The notes: generated by a model not told the origin, from the sequence alone. 64,000 nucleotides of DNA from Methanothermobacter thermautotrophicus (GCF_014889545.1 NZ_QKOF01000006.1:62001-126000), one strand, 5' to 3'. Counted from the first letter of the stretch, positions 9,904 to 23,420 are shown. Translations and numbers: made by a program.

Positions 9904-10079
9904 AGATGAAAAGATGCCGTTCATGCGGAGAATACACCCTGAAGGAGGCCTGCCCACACTGCGGGGGTAGGACAGGGGTCATTTATCCTCCAAAGTTTTC
10001 CCCAGAGGACAAGTATGGAGTATACAGGAGAAAACTCAAAAGGGAGATTTACTCTAAGGGTAGTGGTGAATTAAAATGA
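9900..10079 (+). CDS. nop10: H/ACA RNP subunit Nop10
   Basis: 59 residues. Four cysteines form a zinc site (C6/C9 and C18/C21: [10 protein letters not shown] and ACPHCGG), followed by the conserved [20 protein letters not shown] segment that contacts Cbf5. It guides pseudouridylation with Cbf5, Gar1 and L7Ae. It overlaps aIF2-alpha by ATGA at its start and the next gene by ATGA at its end, so it is translationally coupled on both sides. The aIF2-alpha/nop10 pair is widespread in archaea. Confidence 0.94.
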   Translation: MKMKRCRSCGEYTLKEACPHCGGRTGVIYPPKFSPEDKYGVYRRKLKREIYSKGSGELK

Positions 10080-10849
10080 GGGAAACAATCATAAACGTTC
10101 TGGAAGACGTTGAACTCTCCAGCCCCATATTCATCGAGGCACTTCCAGGAATAGGGCATGTGGGTAAACTGGCAGCCGATCACATAATAGATGAACTGGA
10201 GGCTGTCAAATTCGCTGAGCTCTACTCCCCATCATTCCCACCACAGGTACTGGTTGATGAGGACGGTATAGTTGAACCCATGAGGAATGAGTTCTATTAC
10301 CTCAGGGATGCAGGCGAGGATGAGAGAGATTACATAATACTTGTGGGCAACACCCAGGGACTCTCACCTGAGGGACAGTATGAGATCTGCGGCATGATAC
10401 TAGACTTTGTTGAGGGATACGGCGCCAGGAGGATATTCACCCTCGGAGGCCTCGCAACGGGCCAGCCCGTTGAGAAGGCAAGGGTCTATGGGGCAGCAAC
10501 CAGCATGGAACTCGTTGAGGATCTCAAGGAACACGGTGTCATCATGAGATCTGCTGATGGAGGCATAATAGGCGCATCAGGACTTCTCCTTGGAATGGGG
10601 AGGCTGAGGGGCATGGAGGGTGTATGTCTCATGGGTGAAACACCAGGGTACTTCATAGACGCCGAGGCCGCCCGTGCGCTCCTTGAGGTGCTACTTGAGA
10701 TGACAAAACTTGAAGTGGACCTTGAAAAACTTGAGGAGCGGGCAGAGGAGACAAAGAAGATGATCTCCAAGGCCCAGCAGATGGAGCAGGAAATGATTGA
10801 GAGGATGAACCTCAAACCAGGGGAAGAGGACCTACGTTACATAGGCTGA
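10076..10849 (+). CDS. pbaB: PAC2-family proteasome assembly chaperone, PbaB-like
   Basis: 257 residues of the PAC2 fold: [19 protein letters not shown] near the start, a glycine-rich [11 protein letters not shown] around 124-134, and a long C-terminal helix rich in Glu/Lys/Met. Archaeal PbaB assists assembly of 20S proteasome precursors. It starts within nop10 (ATGA overlap). Its C-terminus (RYIG) is not an HbYX motif, unlike the PAC2 paralogue at 12437. Confidence 0.85.
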   Translation: MRETIINVLEDVELSSPIFIEALPGIGHVGKLAADHIIDELEAVKFAELYSPSFPPQVLVDEDGIVEPMRNEFYYLRDAGEDERDYIILVGNTQGLSPEGQYEICGMILDFVEGYGARRIFTLGGLATGQPVEKARVYGAATSMELVEDLKEHGVIMRSADGGIIGASGLLLGMGRLRGMEGVCLMGETPGYFIDAEAARALLEVLLEMTKLEVDLEKLEERAEETKKMISKAQQMEQEMIERMNLKPGEEDLRYIG

Positions 10850-10879
10850 ACCCCACCACCTATTTTTCTGGATGATCAG

Positions 10880-12040
10880 ATGATCATAAACGCTGACCTT
10901 CATATCCACAGCTGCTTTTCAAGGGCAACGTCCCGTAACATGGTTATTGACAACATAGCACCCCAGGCACGCCTCAAGGGCCTTCAGATTGTAGGGACAG
11001 GCGACGCACTTCACCCTGGATGGCGGAAGATCATAGAGGAATCTACGGAATATGAGGGGGACGGGATCTACGGGCGCGAGGAGTGCAGCTTCGTGATAAC
11101 TGCAGAGGTCGAGGATTCAAGGAGGGTCCATCACCTCCTCATAATCCCATCACTTGAGGCCGCAGAGGAGATCTCTGAGAGAATGCCCTCAGCCAGCACC
11201 ACGGATGGAAGGCCCAGGGTGAGGATGGACGGGGCCCAGATCCTGGAACTTGTACATGAATACGATGGCATGGCAGGGCCAGCCCACGCCTTCACACCAT
11301 GGACCAGCATGTACAAGTCACATGACAGCTACATGGACTGCTACGGCGCAAGACCAGACTTTCTTGAACTGGGCCTCTCAGCAGATACTGACATGGCTGA
11401 TAAGATATCTGAACTTGCAGACATACCCTTCCTCACCAACTCTGATGCCCATTCACCATGGCCCCACAGGCTGGGCAGGGAGTTCAATCAGTTTGAGATG
11501 GAGGATGTATCCTTCACATCCCTTAAGAGGGCCATAGGCAAGTGCAGGATAAGGGCGAACTATGGACTTGACCCGCGCCTCGGAAAGTACCACATGACTG
11601 CATGTACCAGATGCTACCGCATCTACAGTCCAGAGAAGGCTCTCGAGATGGATATGAGGTGTCCATGTGGGGGTAAAATCAAGAAGGGTGTGGATTACAG
11701 GATATACGAGCTTTCAACATGGGATGAACCCCACCACCCACCACACAGGCCACCCTACGTACACCTGATGCCCCTTGCAGAGATCATAGGCATGAAGTAT
11801 GGTAAGGGTGTAACCACAAAATTTGTCCAGGGAATCTGGGATAAACTTGTGGGGGAATTTGGAACAGAGATCAGTGTGCTCCTGGATGCTCCACTTGAGG
11901 ATATTGCAGCTCTTGATGCTGGTGTTGCTGTTGCGGTCGAGGCATTTCGCAATGGTTCACTGACTGTGATACCCGGTGGCGGGGGGAAGTATGGTGAGAT
12001 AAGGTTCCCTGCAGAGACCCTTGACGCCTACTTCCGATAG
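10880..12040 (+). CDS. endoQ: Endonuclease Q (PHP-domain, deaminated-base repair)
   Basis: 386 residues. The PHP metal site is visible: DLHIHS (H8, H10) at the start, a [10 protein letters not shown] segment, [12 protein letters not shown] later. A Cys-rich insert (TACTRC then CPCGG) matches the zinc-binding region of EndoQ. EndoQ nicks DNA 5' of uracil, hypoxanthine, xanthine and AP sites. The C-terminus ends TLDAYFR, resembling a degenerate PIP box. It lies about 3 kb from pcn. ATG 10880 lacks a strong ribosome site; GATGATCAG lies just upstream. Confidence 0.88.
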   Translation: MIINADLHIHSCFSRATSRNMVIDNIAPQARLKGLQIVGTGDALHPGWRKIIEESTEYEGDGIYGREECSFVITAEVEDSRRVHHLLIIPSLEAAEEISERMPSASTTDGRPRVRMDGAQILELVHEYDGMAGPAHAFTPWTSMYKSHDSYMDCYGARPDFLELGLSADTDMADKISELADIPFLTNSDAHSPWPHRLGREFNQFEMEDVSFTSLKRAIGKCRIRANYGLDPRLGKYHMTACTRCYRIYSPEKALEMDMRCPCGGKIKKGVDYRIYELSTWDEPHHPPHRPPYVHLMPLAEIIGMKYGKGVTTKFVQGIWDKLVGEFGTEISVLLDAPLEDIAALDAGVAVAVEAFRNGSLTVIPGGGGKYGEIRFPAETLDAYFR

Positions 12041-12217
12041 TCATGAGGGACATGCAGTCGGTAAACCTCTCGCCTCTCTTTACTCATTATAACAGGATCA
12101 TCGGGCATGCTTTGATGGATTTCCTTATTTATTTCTGGCGACACTGCAGGGTCTGAAAAGGTATCACTGCAGACTCTTCCAATTCTCTGGAGTCTCTTAA
12201 AATTAAAATTAAGTTGG

Positions 12218-12293
<76 letters not shown>

Positions 12294-12313
12294 CGTTTCC
12301 TTCGCACCTTTTT

Positions 12314-12391
<78 letters not shown>

Positions 12392-12436
12392 TGACAAAAG
12401 AGTAAAGAAATATTTGATTTTCTAATATATAAACTT

Positions 12437-13150
12437 TTACATGTAGATGGGTGTCTCGGCCTCTCCCTGCACGGTCTCTGCGAGCTTCTTGAGGCGTGAC
12501 TCTATGGCCTGCGCCTCCTGGAGTAGAGGTTCAGGGTCAACACTTGTACCGAGCATTTCATTCAGGATCTCAACGACATTCGCAGCAGCCCTTGGGTCCG
12601 GGTAGGGGTTAAGGATCTCTGCAAAGAGGCATGATGCAGGTATATCATTAACAGCACACCTTGTAAGGAGGGTCCCTGAAATACCATTGAGATTGCCGAA
12701 GGGGACTATTGGTATGCCGAGGTCTGCAAGCCTCTTGATTACGTCCTGTCTGTTACCTGCACCTGCCACTGGCTCTGACTTCTCACGGACAACCATGCTG
12801 TTAAAGGTTATCAGCTCCCTGCTCTTATTGCGGACCATCCACTCCACGATGGCGTTTGTCATGTCATAGACCACTGCAGGTGGGAGGATAAAGTCTGAGA
12901 GGAAGAGGACTATCCCATCACCCTCATATATCCTGAAGGGGTGTATTGCAACACCCTTATAGAGGACAGCCAGGGGAGGGAAGTACTTTGAGTCAATGTA
13001 GCCTATCTCCCTCATCTTGAGATCCTCAACCAGAAGCCACCCAATTATGTTACCTATGAGGCCAACTCCTGGAGAGCCCTCAAGGACTACAGCGTCCTCA
13101 ACATCCTCTGAATATATTGTACAGCACTCTGTTTCTGTTTTAATCATCAT
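12437..13150 (-). CDS. PAC2-family proteasome assembly chaperone, PbaA-like with HbYX tail
   Basis: 237 residues with the PAC2 start [20 protein letters not shown] and a conserved [11 protein letters not shown] loop. The last three residues are I-Y-M, a hydrophobic-Tyr-X (HbYX) tail like those by which PAN and archaeal PbaA dock to the 20S proteasome alpha ring. Start codons ATG 13150 and 13147 overlap the stop of the PepSY gene (ATGATGA), so the two are translationally coupled. PbaA identity is inferred from family plus tail. Confidence 0.8.
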   Translation of the reverse strand: MMIKTETECCTIYSEDVEDAVVLEGSPGVGLIGNIIGWLLVEDLKMREIGYIDSKYFPPLAVLYKGVAIHPFRIYEGDGIVLFLSDFILPPAVVYDMTNAIVEWMVRNKSRELITFNSMVVREKSEPVAGAGNRQDVIKRLADLGIPIVPFGNLNGISGTLLTRCAVNDIPASCLFAEILNPYPDPRAAANVVEILNEMLGTSVDPEPLLQEAQAIESRLKKLAETVQGEAETPIYM

Positions 13151-13590
13151 GGAGCACCACCAGCCCCTCCAAGGTTTTTACCGGTCATGGGGTCAATGTA
13201 TATCTCTCCGACGGTTTTTCCACCCATCTCAACTGGAACAACATAGACTAGTTTGCCGTTCATTTTAAGGAGCCTTGGTGTCCCTGCAGTGGCACCCTCC
13301 TGCTTTATATATGTCTGGGCAATACTCTTGGCCTCTGAATAGGATATCTTCACATTCACTCCTGAACCCCCACCTGAGGTTGAACCACTGCCACCCTGTG
13401 ATGATGCGGTTGAGGGCGATTCACTGTGGACGCTTGACTCCCCCTGCTGCGGCCCCTGATCCTGACTGCTCTGGGGACTTGTGAATTTCCACAGTGCCTC
13501 GGAATTCTGACTCACCTGATAACCTGCAGCAACAGCTCCAATTATCAGGACTATTGCCACCGATGCTAGAACCTTTGAGTTTATCATCAA
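13147..13590 (-). CDS. Membrane-anchored PepSY-domain protein
   Basis: 147 residues. An N-terminal hydrophobic segment (about 7-23, [18 protein letters not shown]) acts as signal or anchor, and a Ser/Gly/Gln-rich linker follows (35-75). The C-terminal domain (about 78-147) reads as Pep[18 protein letters not shown], then [10 protein letters not shown], then [10 protein letters not shown]. PepSY domains often restrain extracellular peptidases, so an external regulatory role is plausible but not shown. CTCACCTT (AGGTGAG on the minus strand) precedes ATG 13590. Confidence 0.75.
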   Translation of the reverse strand: MMINSKVLASVAIVLIIGAVAAGYQVSQNSEALWKFTSPQSSQDQGPQQGESSVHSESPSTASSQGGSGSTSGGGSGVNVKISYSEAKSIAQTYIKQEGATAGTPRLLKMNGKLVYVVPVEMGGKTVGEIYIDPMTGKNLGGAGGAP

Positions 13591-13612
13591 CTCACCTTCC
13601 TGGTGTTAACAA

Positions 13613-13627
13613 CACATAATATATGTG
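13613..13627. promoter_or_regulatory. Inverted repeat upstream of the PepSY gene
   Basis: CACATA-ATA-TATGTG, a perfect 6-3-6 palindrome, 23-37 bp upstream of the PepSY ATG and overlapping AT-rich promoter sequence. It could be an operator or simply part of the TATA region. Confidence 0.4.
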
Positions 13628-13714
13628 GATACGGATATATAACATTCAGTATTACTTGATAAAAAATTAATATTATAAACCCGGTTTTCTACTAATAATA
13701 AATCATCCCCAAAA

Positions 13715-13726
13715 TGATATAAATAG
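13715..13726 (+). promoter_or_regulatory. TATA box for the frhADGB operon
   Basis: TGATATAAATAG preceded by AAAA is the best TATA element in the very AT-rich gap before frhA, about 95-105 bp upstream of the start. A second candidate, CTTATAACATTT at about 13753, is nearer. The 230-bp gap holds no gene. Confidence 0.5.
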
Positions 13727-13820
13727 TTTTCACTTTTTTTATAATTGAAAAACTTATAACATTTAAAAATAGTTATAATATTGAAGGTTTTTTGAACTTT
13801 AAAAACAAGAGGTGATACAT

Positions 13821-15038
13821 TTGAGCGAAAGGATTGTTATATCGCCGACATCACGACAAGAAGGACATGCAGAACTTGTCATGGAAGTCGATGATGAGGG
13901 AATCGTGACAAAGGGGCGATACTTCAGTATTACTCCTGTCAGGGGCCTTGAGAAAATAGTGACAGGCAAAGCACCTGAAACAGCACCTGTCATGGTCCAG
14001 AGGATATGTGGAGTATGCCCCATACCACACACCCTGGCTTCCGTTGAGGCAATAGACGACTCCCTTGACATTGAGGTTCCAAAGGCCGGAAGACTTCTCC
14101 GTGAACTTACACTTGCAGCACACCACGTAAACAGCCACGCAATACATCAGTTCCTCATAGCACCAGACTTCGTACCTGAAAACCTCATGGCAGACGCAAT
14201 AAACTCAGTCTCTGAGATAAGGAAGAACGCACAGTACGTAGTTGACATGGTTGCAGGTGAAGGTATACACCCATCCGATGTGAGGATAGGTGGAATGGCC
14301 GACAACATAACAGAACTTGCAAGAAAAAGGCTCTATGCAAGGTTAAAACAGCTCAAACCAAAACTTGACGAACACGTTGAGCTCATGATAGGATTAATCG
14401 AGGATAAGGGCCTTCCAAAGGGCCTCGGAGTCCACAACCAGCCAACACTTGCAAGTCACCAGATCTACGGTGACAGGACAAAATTCGACCTGGACAGGTT
14501 CACCGAGGTCATGCCTGAGAGCTGGTACGATGACCCTGAAATAGCCAAGAGGGCCTGCTCAACAATACCACTCTACGATGGAAGAAACGTGGAGGTCGGT
14601 CCAAGGGCAAGGATGGTTGAATTCCAGGGATTCAAAGAGAGGGGTGTTGTTGCACAGCACGTTGCAAGGGCACTTGAGATGAAAACTGCACTCGCAAGGG
14701 CAATTGAAATCCTTGATGAACTCGACACATCCGCACCTGTAAGGGCAGACTTTGATGAGAGAGGCACAGGTAAACTGGGTGTAGGTGCCATTGAAGCTCC
14801 AAGGGGACTGGACGTCCACATGGCCCAGGTAGAGAATGGTAAGATACAGTTCTACAACGCACTAGTCCCAACAACCTGGAACATCCCAACAATGGGCCCT
14901 GCAACTGAGGGATTCCACCATGAATACGGACCACACGTTATACGTGCATATGACCCATGTCTCTCATGTGCAACACACGTAATGGTTGTTGATGACGAGG
15001 ACAGATCAGTAATCAGGGATGAAATGGTCAGACTCTAA
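13821..15038 (+). CDS. frhA: F420-reducing [NiFe] hydrogenase large subunit
   Basis: 405 residues from TTG 13821, five bases after GAGGTGA (13809-13815); the in-frame GTG at 13812 lies inside that ribosome site. Nickel ligands are in RICGVC (C63, C66) and DPCLSCATH (C380, C383). The 19 residues after the final His are the peptide removed by FrhD after Ni-Fe insertion. FrhA takes electrons from H2 and, with FrhG and FrhB, reduces F420 used in methanogenesis. First gene of frhADGB. Confidence 0.97.
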   Translation: MSERIVISPTSRQEGHAELVMEVDDEGIVTKGRYFSITPVRGLEKIVTGKAPETAPVMVQRICGVCPIPHTLASVEAIDDSLDIEVPKAGRLLRELTLAAHHVNSHAIHQFLIAPDFVPENLMADAINSVSEIRKNAQYVVDMVAGEGIHPSDVRIGGMADNITELARKRLYARLKQLKPKLDEHVELMIGLIEDKGLPKGLGVHNQPTLASHQIYGDRTKFDLDRFTEVMPESWYDDPEIAKRACSTIPLYDGRNVEVGPRARMVEFQGFKERGVVAQHVARALEMKTALARAIEILDELDTSAPVRADFDERGTGKLGVGAIEAPRGLDVHMAQVENGKIQFYNALVPTTWNIPTMGPATEGFHHEYGPHVIRAYDPCLSCATHVMVVDDEDRSVIRDEMVRL

Positions 15039-15047
15039 GGGAATAAC

Positions 15048-15520
15048 ATGCCATACGACGCTGAGATTCTAGTGGTGGGCTGTGGAAACATCCTGTTCAA
15101 GGACGATGGATTCGGCCCAGAGGTTATCAAGGCCCTTGAAGAGTACTTCAAGGATAGGGAAAAACCAGATAATGTCATGTTCATTGATGCTGGGACTGGC
15201 GGTCCACACTTTGTCTTCTCCCTCCCTCATGAGGAGTGGAAGAAGATGATAGTCGTGGATGTTGTTGAATTCAATGCAGAACCCGGAACACTCAGGAAAT
15301 TCGATGTCACTGAGATTCCAAAGGGATCCTATGAAAATCTGCACACATGGCCAGTGAGCCAGCCCCTCCATGAACTCAGTGAAAGGATTGATGTTGTGGT
15401 AATAGGGTGTAAACCCAAGGAGATATCAGCTCCCAATGTGGAAATGGGCCTCACACCCCCAGTAAAAAAGGCTATTCCCAGGGCCATTCAGATGATCTTA
15501 GATGAGATTGGGGTTTCTAA

Positions 15521-15524
<4 letters not shown>
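15048..15524 (+). CDS. frhD: Hydrogenase maturation protease FrhD
   Basis: 158 residues of the HycI/HyaD protease family. [18 protein letters not shown] supplies the first conserved acidic nickel ligand, DAGTGG the second region, and a downstream His lies in the VDVVEFN to LHTWP area. It cleaves the FrhA C-terminus once nickel is inserted. The stop overlaps the frhG start (ATGA). Confidence 0.95.
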
Positions 15525-16348
<824 letters not shown>

Positions 16349-16360
16349 GAGGCTGGAAAA

Positions 16361-17206
16361 ATGGTTTTAGGTACTTACAAGGAAATAGTTTCCGCCAGAT
16401 CAACTGACAGAGAGATTCAGAAGTTAGCCCAGGACGGAGGAATAGTTACAGGTCTTCTAGCATACGCCCTTGATGAGGGCATAATCGAAGGCGCAGTTGT
16501 TGCAGGACCTGGAAAGGAGTTCTGGAAGCCAGAACCAATGGTCGCCATGACCTCAGATGAACTCAAGGCGGCTGCAGGTACCAAGTACACATTCTCACCA
16601 AACGTCCTGATGCTCAAGAAGGCAGTGAGGCAGTACGGTATAGAGAAACTGGGTACAGTTGCAATACCCTGCCAGACCATGGGTATAAGGAAGGCCCAGA
16701 CCTACCCCTTCGGTGTCAGGTTTGTTGCAGATAAGATAAAACTTCTGGTCGGTATCTACTGCATGGAGAACTTCCCATACACATCACTGCAGACCTTCAT
16801 CTGTGAGAAACTCGGATTAAACATGGAGCTCGTTGAGAAGATGGACATAGGTAAAGGAAAATTCTGGGTCTACACCCAGGACGATGTCTACACACTCCCC
16901 CTCAAGGAGACCCATGGCTACGAACAGGCAGGATGCAAGATATGCAAGGACTATGTGGCTGAACTGGCAGACGTATCAACAGGTTCAGTGGGATCACCCG
17001 ATGGCTGGTCAACAGTCATAACAAGGACCGATTCAGGGGACTCAATATTCAAGCAGGCAGTTGAGGCAGGTCTATTCGAGACCAAACCAATAGAGGAAGT
17101 CAAACCTGGCCTGGGACTTCTTGAGAAACTCGCTGCACAGAAGAAGGAAAAGGCAGAGAAGAACATCGCTGCAAGGAAGGAGATGGGATTACCAACACCA
17201 TACTGA
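16361..17206 (+). CDS. frhB: F420-reducing hydrogenase flavin subunit
   Basis: 281 residues. Family blocks include the N-terminal [14 protein letters not shown] and [21 protein letters not shown], and [25 protein letters not shown]. FrhB holds FAD and one [4Fe-4S] cluster and passes two electrons to coenzyme F420. It ends the operon; T-rich sequence after the stop (17219-17232) can terminate transcription against the convergent map gene. Confidence 0.97.
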   Translation: MVLGTYKEIVSARSTDREIQKLAQDGGIVTGLLAYALDEGIIEGAVVAGPGKEFWKPEPMVAMTSDELKAAAGTKYTFSPNVLMLKKAVRQYGIEKLGTVAIPCQTMGIRKAQTYPFGVRFVADKIKLLVGIYCMENFPYTSLQTFICEKLGLNMELVEKMDIGKGKFWVYTQDDVYTLPLKETHGYEQAGCKICKDYVAELADVSTGSVGSPDGWSTVITRTDSGDSIFKQAVEAGLFETKPIEEVKPGLGLLEKLAAQKKEKAEKNIAARKEMGLPTPY

Positions 17207-17270
17207 TCCCATCCCTGAATTTTTCTATTTTTCAGAACATTCAATCCATTCAACTGCATCCTCAAGTTAA

Positions 17271-18161
17271 CTATTCTGTTATGACCGTGCAGCCGTCCTC
17301 CTCAACGATGACTGTATGTTCCCACTGGGCGACCATTGCACCGCTTTTTTCCCTGAGGACATGGTAGGGATATATTGCCCTTGACTGTATCAGCATCCTC
17401 ATGGAGGCATTCAGTCTCTTTGCATCGAAGTACTCCTCAAGCCACCGCTGTGCAAAGGGCAGGGCATGATACTCCTCCTTTATTTTACCCAGGACCCTCC
17501 TGGCATGGACAAGCCGGAGGGGCCTCTCCCTGAGGAACCTGAATATGTAGGTCTGTGGCATATCCGTCACAAGGCCCACACCATCTGTGGCAAAGGGTTC
17601 AATCGCCAGGACGTCCCCCTCCTCCAGCTGATGAGTGTTCCTTTCATTTATATTTGGTATTGATAGTCCTGAGTGCAGTATCCAGCGATCCATACTGTGC
17701 CCGGTCAGGTTGGAAACAGGATTCATGCCATGGGATTGAATGGTCTCCTCGATTACCCGCCCAAGTTCTCCAACCTCAACACCGTCCCTTATGGTTGAAA
17801 TGGCATTCTCAAGGGCCTCCCTTGCAGCGTCCATCATCTCGTGGCACTTATCATCAACATCCCCAACAGGAACCGTGATGGCGGTGTCAGCTATGAATCC
17901 ATCCACATGGGCGCCTAGGTCCAGCTTAACAAGGTCGCCATCCCTTATCATACTATCATCTCCTGGTGGAGATGTGTAGTGTGCCGTAACTTCATTCACC
18001 GAAACATTGCATGGAAAGGCTGGCCTGCCACCCTCCTCCATTATACGGCTCTCAACATAATCTACGAGTTCTATTATGGGTAAACCGTCCCTTATTATCC
18101 TTGAAGCTTCCCTTCTGACCTTTGATACAATTTTACCTGCCTTCAAGTATGACTCGATCAT
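17271..18161 (-). CDS. map: Methionine aminopeptidase, type II
   Basis: 296 residues. The pita-bread metal ligands are in context: [18 protein letters not shown] (two Asp), [10 protein letters not shown] (His), and two Glu in the AIEPFATDG and [11 protein letters not shown] segments. The insert before the final strand marks type II, as usual in archaea. ATG 18161 is chosen because the upstream in-frame GTG (18170) is within a GTGAT ribosome-binding-like stretch. It removes N-terminal Met from nascent proteins. Confidence 0.95.
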   Translation of the reverse strand: MIESYLKAGKIVSKVRREASRIIRDGLPIIELVDYVESRIMEEGGRPAFPCNVSVNEVTAHYTSPPGDDSMIRDGDLVKLDLGAHVDGFIADTAITVPVGDVDDKCHEMMDAAREALENAISTIRDGVEVGELGRVIEETIQSHGMNPVSNLTGHSMDRWILHSGLSIPNINERNTHQLEEGDVLAIEPFATDGVGLVTDMPQTYIFRFLRERPLRLVHARRVLGKIKEEYHALPFAQRWLEEYFDAKRLNASMRMLIQSRAIYPYHVLREKSGAMVAQWEHTVIVEEDGCTVITE

Positions 18162-18243
18162 CTTTATCACTGATCCTGTTCTGCTATTTATTTAAATGAG
18201 AACTTATATATACACTAAACAATATGATGCAGGGGGACGATAA

Positions 18244-18657
18244 ATGGCGAGCACGGCAACGATACCTCAGAATGTTTTGTGGCTCATAATCTCTATACTA
18301 GGTTTTATAACGGTGATAATCGTGGCTGTACAGTGGAGAAGGGTGAGGGAATCTCAGAACGACATCATGCTTCTTGAAAAACAGATTGAACTCAAGAAGA
18401 TAACCCTTGTTGAGAATGACCTTCATGCAAAGCGTCTGATGGAGACAACGATACCCCTCCCCAAGGATAAACAGGATAAACTGGCATCAATAAGGAAGAA
18501 AACATCAGAGATAATGCATGAGGTGGGTTATCTCCAGAGCGAAATAAGTGAGAGACTGGCCCTTCTCGAGGCCAAGACAGAGTTCAAGAAACTCGAAAAG
18601 ATGCTTAAGGAACTTGAGAAGAAGGAAGCAGAGATCAATTCCAGACTTAAAATGTAA
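18244..18657 (+). CDS. Membrane-anchored coiled-coil protein (unknown family)
   Basis: 137 residues. One hydrophobic segment near the N-terminus (about 11-31, VLWLIISILGFITVIIVAVQW) is followed by charged heptad-like sequence to the end, rich in Glu, Lys and Leu, expected to form a coiled coil in the cytoplasm. GGGGGAC before ATG 18244 is a fair ribosome site, and ATATATA sequence at about 18206 suits a promoter. It forms a pair with the next gene, of the same design. Function unknown. Confidence 0.75.
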   Translation: MASTATIPQNVLWLIISILGFITVIIVAVQWRRVRESQNDIMLLEKQIELKKITLVENDLHAKRLMETTIPLPKDKQDKLASIRKKTSEIMHEVGYLQSEISERLALLEAKTEFKKLEKMLKELEKKEAEINSRLKM

Positions 18658-18671
18658 TGGGAGGTTTAAAG

Positions 18672-19139
18672 ATGGGACCGGTGGAGCTTCTTGCAATCCT
18701 GATACTTGCAGGAGCCATAGTAGTCCTGATCTACTACTACCTGATGGAATCAGGAAACATAGGATCCGTAACAAGAGTATATGGTGCTGGTGAAGCCACA
18801 GCTGAAGGGAGGGAAGGTTACATGGCAGGTGTTGGAGAGAAGATGTCAGATGTGAGTGACAGGATAATGGGCAAGGTCAGGGAGGTACCCATAAGCACGG
18901 ATGTCATCTCAAACAAGATAGACGCCTTCCTCAATGAGAAGAGCGATGAGCTCATAGAGGACTGGTCACTTGCAACCATGGATGACATATCCAAACTTGA
19001 GAAGAGACTCGACCTTGTATCAAGGAACATAGATGAACTGGAGCAGAGATTCAACGAGTACAGGGGTTACACCAATAAGAAACTTGAGTCCCTTGACAGG
19101 AGGCTCAGGAGGCTTGAGGAAAAGGAGGAACAGGACTGA
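18672..19139 (+). CDS. Second membrane-anchored coiled-coil protein (unknown family)
   Basis: 155 residues from ATG 18672, which follows GGGAGG; an in-frame ATG at 18657 overlaps the previous stop but has no ribosome site. A hydrophobic segment (about 3-24, VELLAILILAGAIVVLIYYYL) leads to a soluble part whose last 60 residues are strongly helical and charged (KLEKRLDLVSRNIDELEQRF). The two neighbours may form a hetero-coiled-coil at the membrane; this is inference from layout. Confidence 0.75.
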   Translation: MGPVELLAILILAGAIVVLIYYYLMESGNIGSVTRVYGAGEATAEGREGYMAGVGEKMSDVSDRIMGKVREVPISTDVISNKIDAFLNEKSDELIEDWSLATMDDISKLEKRLDLVSRNIDELEQRFNEYRGYTNKKLESLDRRLRRLEEKEEQD

Positions 19140-19145
19140 CCACAA

Positions 19146-19160
19146 CCTTTATATATTAAA
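19146..19160 (+). promoter_or_regulatory. TATA box for the initiator tRNA / RNase P RNA unit
   Basis: CTTTATATATTAAAA, 20-33 bp before the tRNA 5' end, has the right sequence and spacing for an archaeal tRNA promoter. Confidence 0.65.
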
Positions 19161-19178
19161 ATAACAAATCTAATGTTT

Positions 19179-19253
<75 letters not shown>

Positions 19254-19271
19254 TTAGTTCTATGATTATTT

Positions 19272-19582
<311 letters not shown>

Positions 19583-19730
19583 CAAATCTTATCTGGCCTA
19601 CTATGATAACCTGTTTTAATACCGCAAGTGTCTTCTTCAGAACATGATTTCAGGATTTGCAGGATTTTAATGTTTATGTGTTTCAGAACTAATTAGACTG
19701 TTTCAGGTTACTAAAATTAAAAATAGGGAT

Positions 19731-20861
19731 TCAGTGGATTATGGCATCCTTCACCTTATCGAAGAAGCCCTTATCCTCATGGATCTCATCACCACTGATA
19801 CTTGCAAATTCCTTGAGGAGCTCCTTCTGTCTGGGGCTCAGTTTTCTTGGTGTCACAACCTTGACCTTAACGTACAGGTTCCCGTAGCCATTCCACTTTA
19901 GGTGGGGCATCCCGTGGCCCTTAACACGGAAGGTTGTACCGCTCTGGGTCCCTGCAGGTATCCGGAGTTTCACTGGTCTGTCAAGGGTTGGAACCTCAAC
20001 AGTGTCACCCAGGGCTGCCTGGACGAAGCTTATGGGCTTCTCGGTGTACAGGTTGGCACCATCCCTCTGGAAAATACTGTGGGGCTTCACCTTGATAACC
20101 ACGTAGAGGTCACCTGGTTCTCCACCACGAAGACCCATCTCCCCCTCACCGGGGATCCTGAGCCGGGATCCTGTCTCAACACCTGGAGGGACCTTCACAT
20201 GGATGGTGCTGGTCTTCCTGACGGTACCCCTACCGTTACAGTTACTGCAGGGTTTCTCAACCATTGTACCCTCACCATGACAGTCAGGGCAGGTTGTTAT
20301 GTTCATCATCTGGCCGAGGATGGTGTTCCTAACCTGCCGCACCTGTCCACTACCACCGCAGGTCTGACAGGTCCTCGTACCGGTTCCTGGTTCGGCTCTG
20401 CTACCATGGCACACCGGACACTTCTTTGTGTGGGGAACCTTTATATCGGTTTCAAGACCACTGTAGGCATCCTCAAGGCTTATATCCAGGGTGTAGGTTA
20501 TATCCGCGCCTCTCTGGGGCCCGTGCCTTCTTCCCCCACCAAATCCGAACATGTCAAATATGCTTCCAATGTCAAATCCCAGGCCGCTGAATATATCCTC
20601 AAAGTTGATGTTGTTGAATATATCCTCCTGACTGAAGCCCTCCATTCCAGCATGGCCGAAGCGGTCATACCTCTTCCTCTTCTCATCATCAGACAGGACT
20701 GCGTAGGCTTCACTTATCTCCTTGAACTTTTCGGCTGCATCAGGGTCATCACTGACGTCAGGGTGGTACTTTCTGGCGAGCCTCCTGTAGGCCTTCTTTA
20801 TCTCCCTCTTATCGGCGCCCCTATCCACACCGAGGATCTCATAGTAGTCACGTTTAGCCAT
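19731..20861 (-). CDS. dnaJ: Chaperone DnaJ
   Basis: 376 residues, full type I DnaJ. J domain (1-70) with HPD at 33-35, a Gly/Phe-rich linker (FGFGGGRR), four zinc-finger CxxCxGxG-type motifs ([31 protein letters not shown]), then the substrate domains. ACAGGTGAAAATCG lies before ATG 20861. It is the last gene of grpE-dnaK-dnaJ; AT-rich sequence after the stop may terminate. Confidence 0.97.
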   Translation of the reverse strand: MAKRDYYEILGVDRGADKREIKKAYRRLARKYHPDVSDDPDAAEKFKEISEAYAVLSDDEKRKRYDRFGHAGMEGFSQEDIFNNINFEDIFSGLGFDIGSIFDMFGFGGGRRHGPQRGADITYTLDISLEDAYSGLETDIKVPHTKKCPVCHGSRAEPGTGTRTCQTCGGSGQVRQVRNTILGQMMNITTCPDCHGEGTMVEKPCSNCNGRGTVRKTSTIHVKVPPGVETGSRLRIPGEGEMGLRGGEPGDLYVVIKVKPHSIFQRDGANLYTEKPISFVQAALGDTVEVPTLDRPVKLRIPAGTQSGTTFRVKGHGMPHLKWNGYGNLYVKVKVVTPRKLSPRQKELLKEFASISGDEIHEDKGFFDKVKDAIIH

Positions 20862-20942
20862 CGATTTTCACCTGTATACTCTAGAAACAGTATCCTAGGA
20901 ATTAGTTGTTTATCAACAATAAAAAAGGTGGGGTTGGGAGGG

Positions 20943-22787
<1,845 letters not shown>

Positions 22788-22801
22788 GTGATCACCTCAA
22801 A

Positions 22802-23326
22802 TCAGCTTTTCTTACATACCTTAACAATTGAGTGCTTTATTATGCGGTCGTTCAGTTTGTAACCACGTGATAACTCCTCGATGATGACACCATCCTCGTA
22901 TCCGTCATGGTCCTCAACCATAACTGCCTCGTGGAGGAATGGGTCGAATTTTTCCCCCTCTGCGGGTATCTCACTGAGTCCCTCCTTTGTGAGGGTGTCC
23001 CTGAACTTCCGGTAGATGACCTCAAGGCCGTCCACGCTGCTGTCCTGATTTTCAATGGCCCTCTCAAGGTCCTCGTAGACGTCAAGGAGCTTGAGTATGA
23101 GTTTTTCGTTGGCGTTTTTTATTAGTTCGATTTCCTGTTTCTCCATCTGTTTCTTGTAGTTGTCGAAATCTGCCTGGAGTCTCTGTAGGTGAGAGGTGTA
23201 CTCCTTGATTTCCTCTTCCTTCTTTTGGATTTCGTTTTCGAGTTCTTCCAGACGCTCCGTGAGTTTCTCAACTTCCTTCTGGCATTTCTCTGGAGATTTA
23301 GAATCAGTTTTTTTATCTTTGCACAT
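22802..23326 (-). CDS. grpE: Nucleotide exchange factor GrpE
   Basis: 174 residues: a long N-terminal coiled coil (about 12-75), then the four-helix and beta-wing region with [10 protein letters not shown] and [20 protein letters not shown], the GrpE signature. It releases ADP from DnaK. AAGGTGAACTG precedes ATG 23326. The promoter lies within the operator-rich gap shared with the divergent regulator. Confidence 0.96.
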   Translation of the reverse strand: MCKDKKTDSKSPEKCQKEVEKLTERLEELENEIQKKEEEIKEYTSHLQRLQADFDNYKKQMEKQEIELIKNANEKLILKLLDVYEDLERAIENQDSSVDGLEVIYRKFRDTLTKEGLSEIPAEGEKFDPFLHEAVMVEDHDGYEDGVIIEELSRGYKLNDRIIKHSIVKVCKKS

Positions 23327-23366
23327 CAGTTCACCTTTGATTTTTTACAGAAATTAAAGTTACCGG

Positions 23367-23382
23367 AGGTTACCTATAACCT
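23367..23382. promoter_or_regulatory. Palindrome 1, grpE side
   Basis: AGGTTA-CCTA-TAACCT, a perfect 6-4-6 inverted repeat 41-56 bp upstream of the grpE ATG, just downstream of a minus-strand TATA-like sequence (GCTATAAGG near 23383-23390). It shares the AGGTT/AACCT half-site with palindrome 2, so one regulator may bind both. Confidence 0.6.
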
Positions 23383-23401
23383 TATAGCTATTATACTTAC
23401 A

Positions 23402-23420
23402 AAAGGTTATATAAACCTTT
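23402..23420. promoter_or_regulatory. Palindrome 2 enclosing the TATA box of the regulator gene
   Basis: AAAGGTT-ATATA-AACCTTT, a perfect 7-5-7 inverted repeat. Its centre is the only good TATA box (TATATAA) for the plus-strand regulator. Its centre is 23 bp before ATG 23434, so the mRNA should start at or next to the ATG, which fits the lack of a ribosome site (leaderless). Binding here would block TBP directly. Confidence 0.65.
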
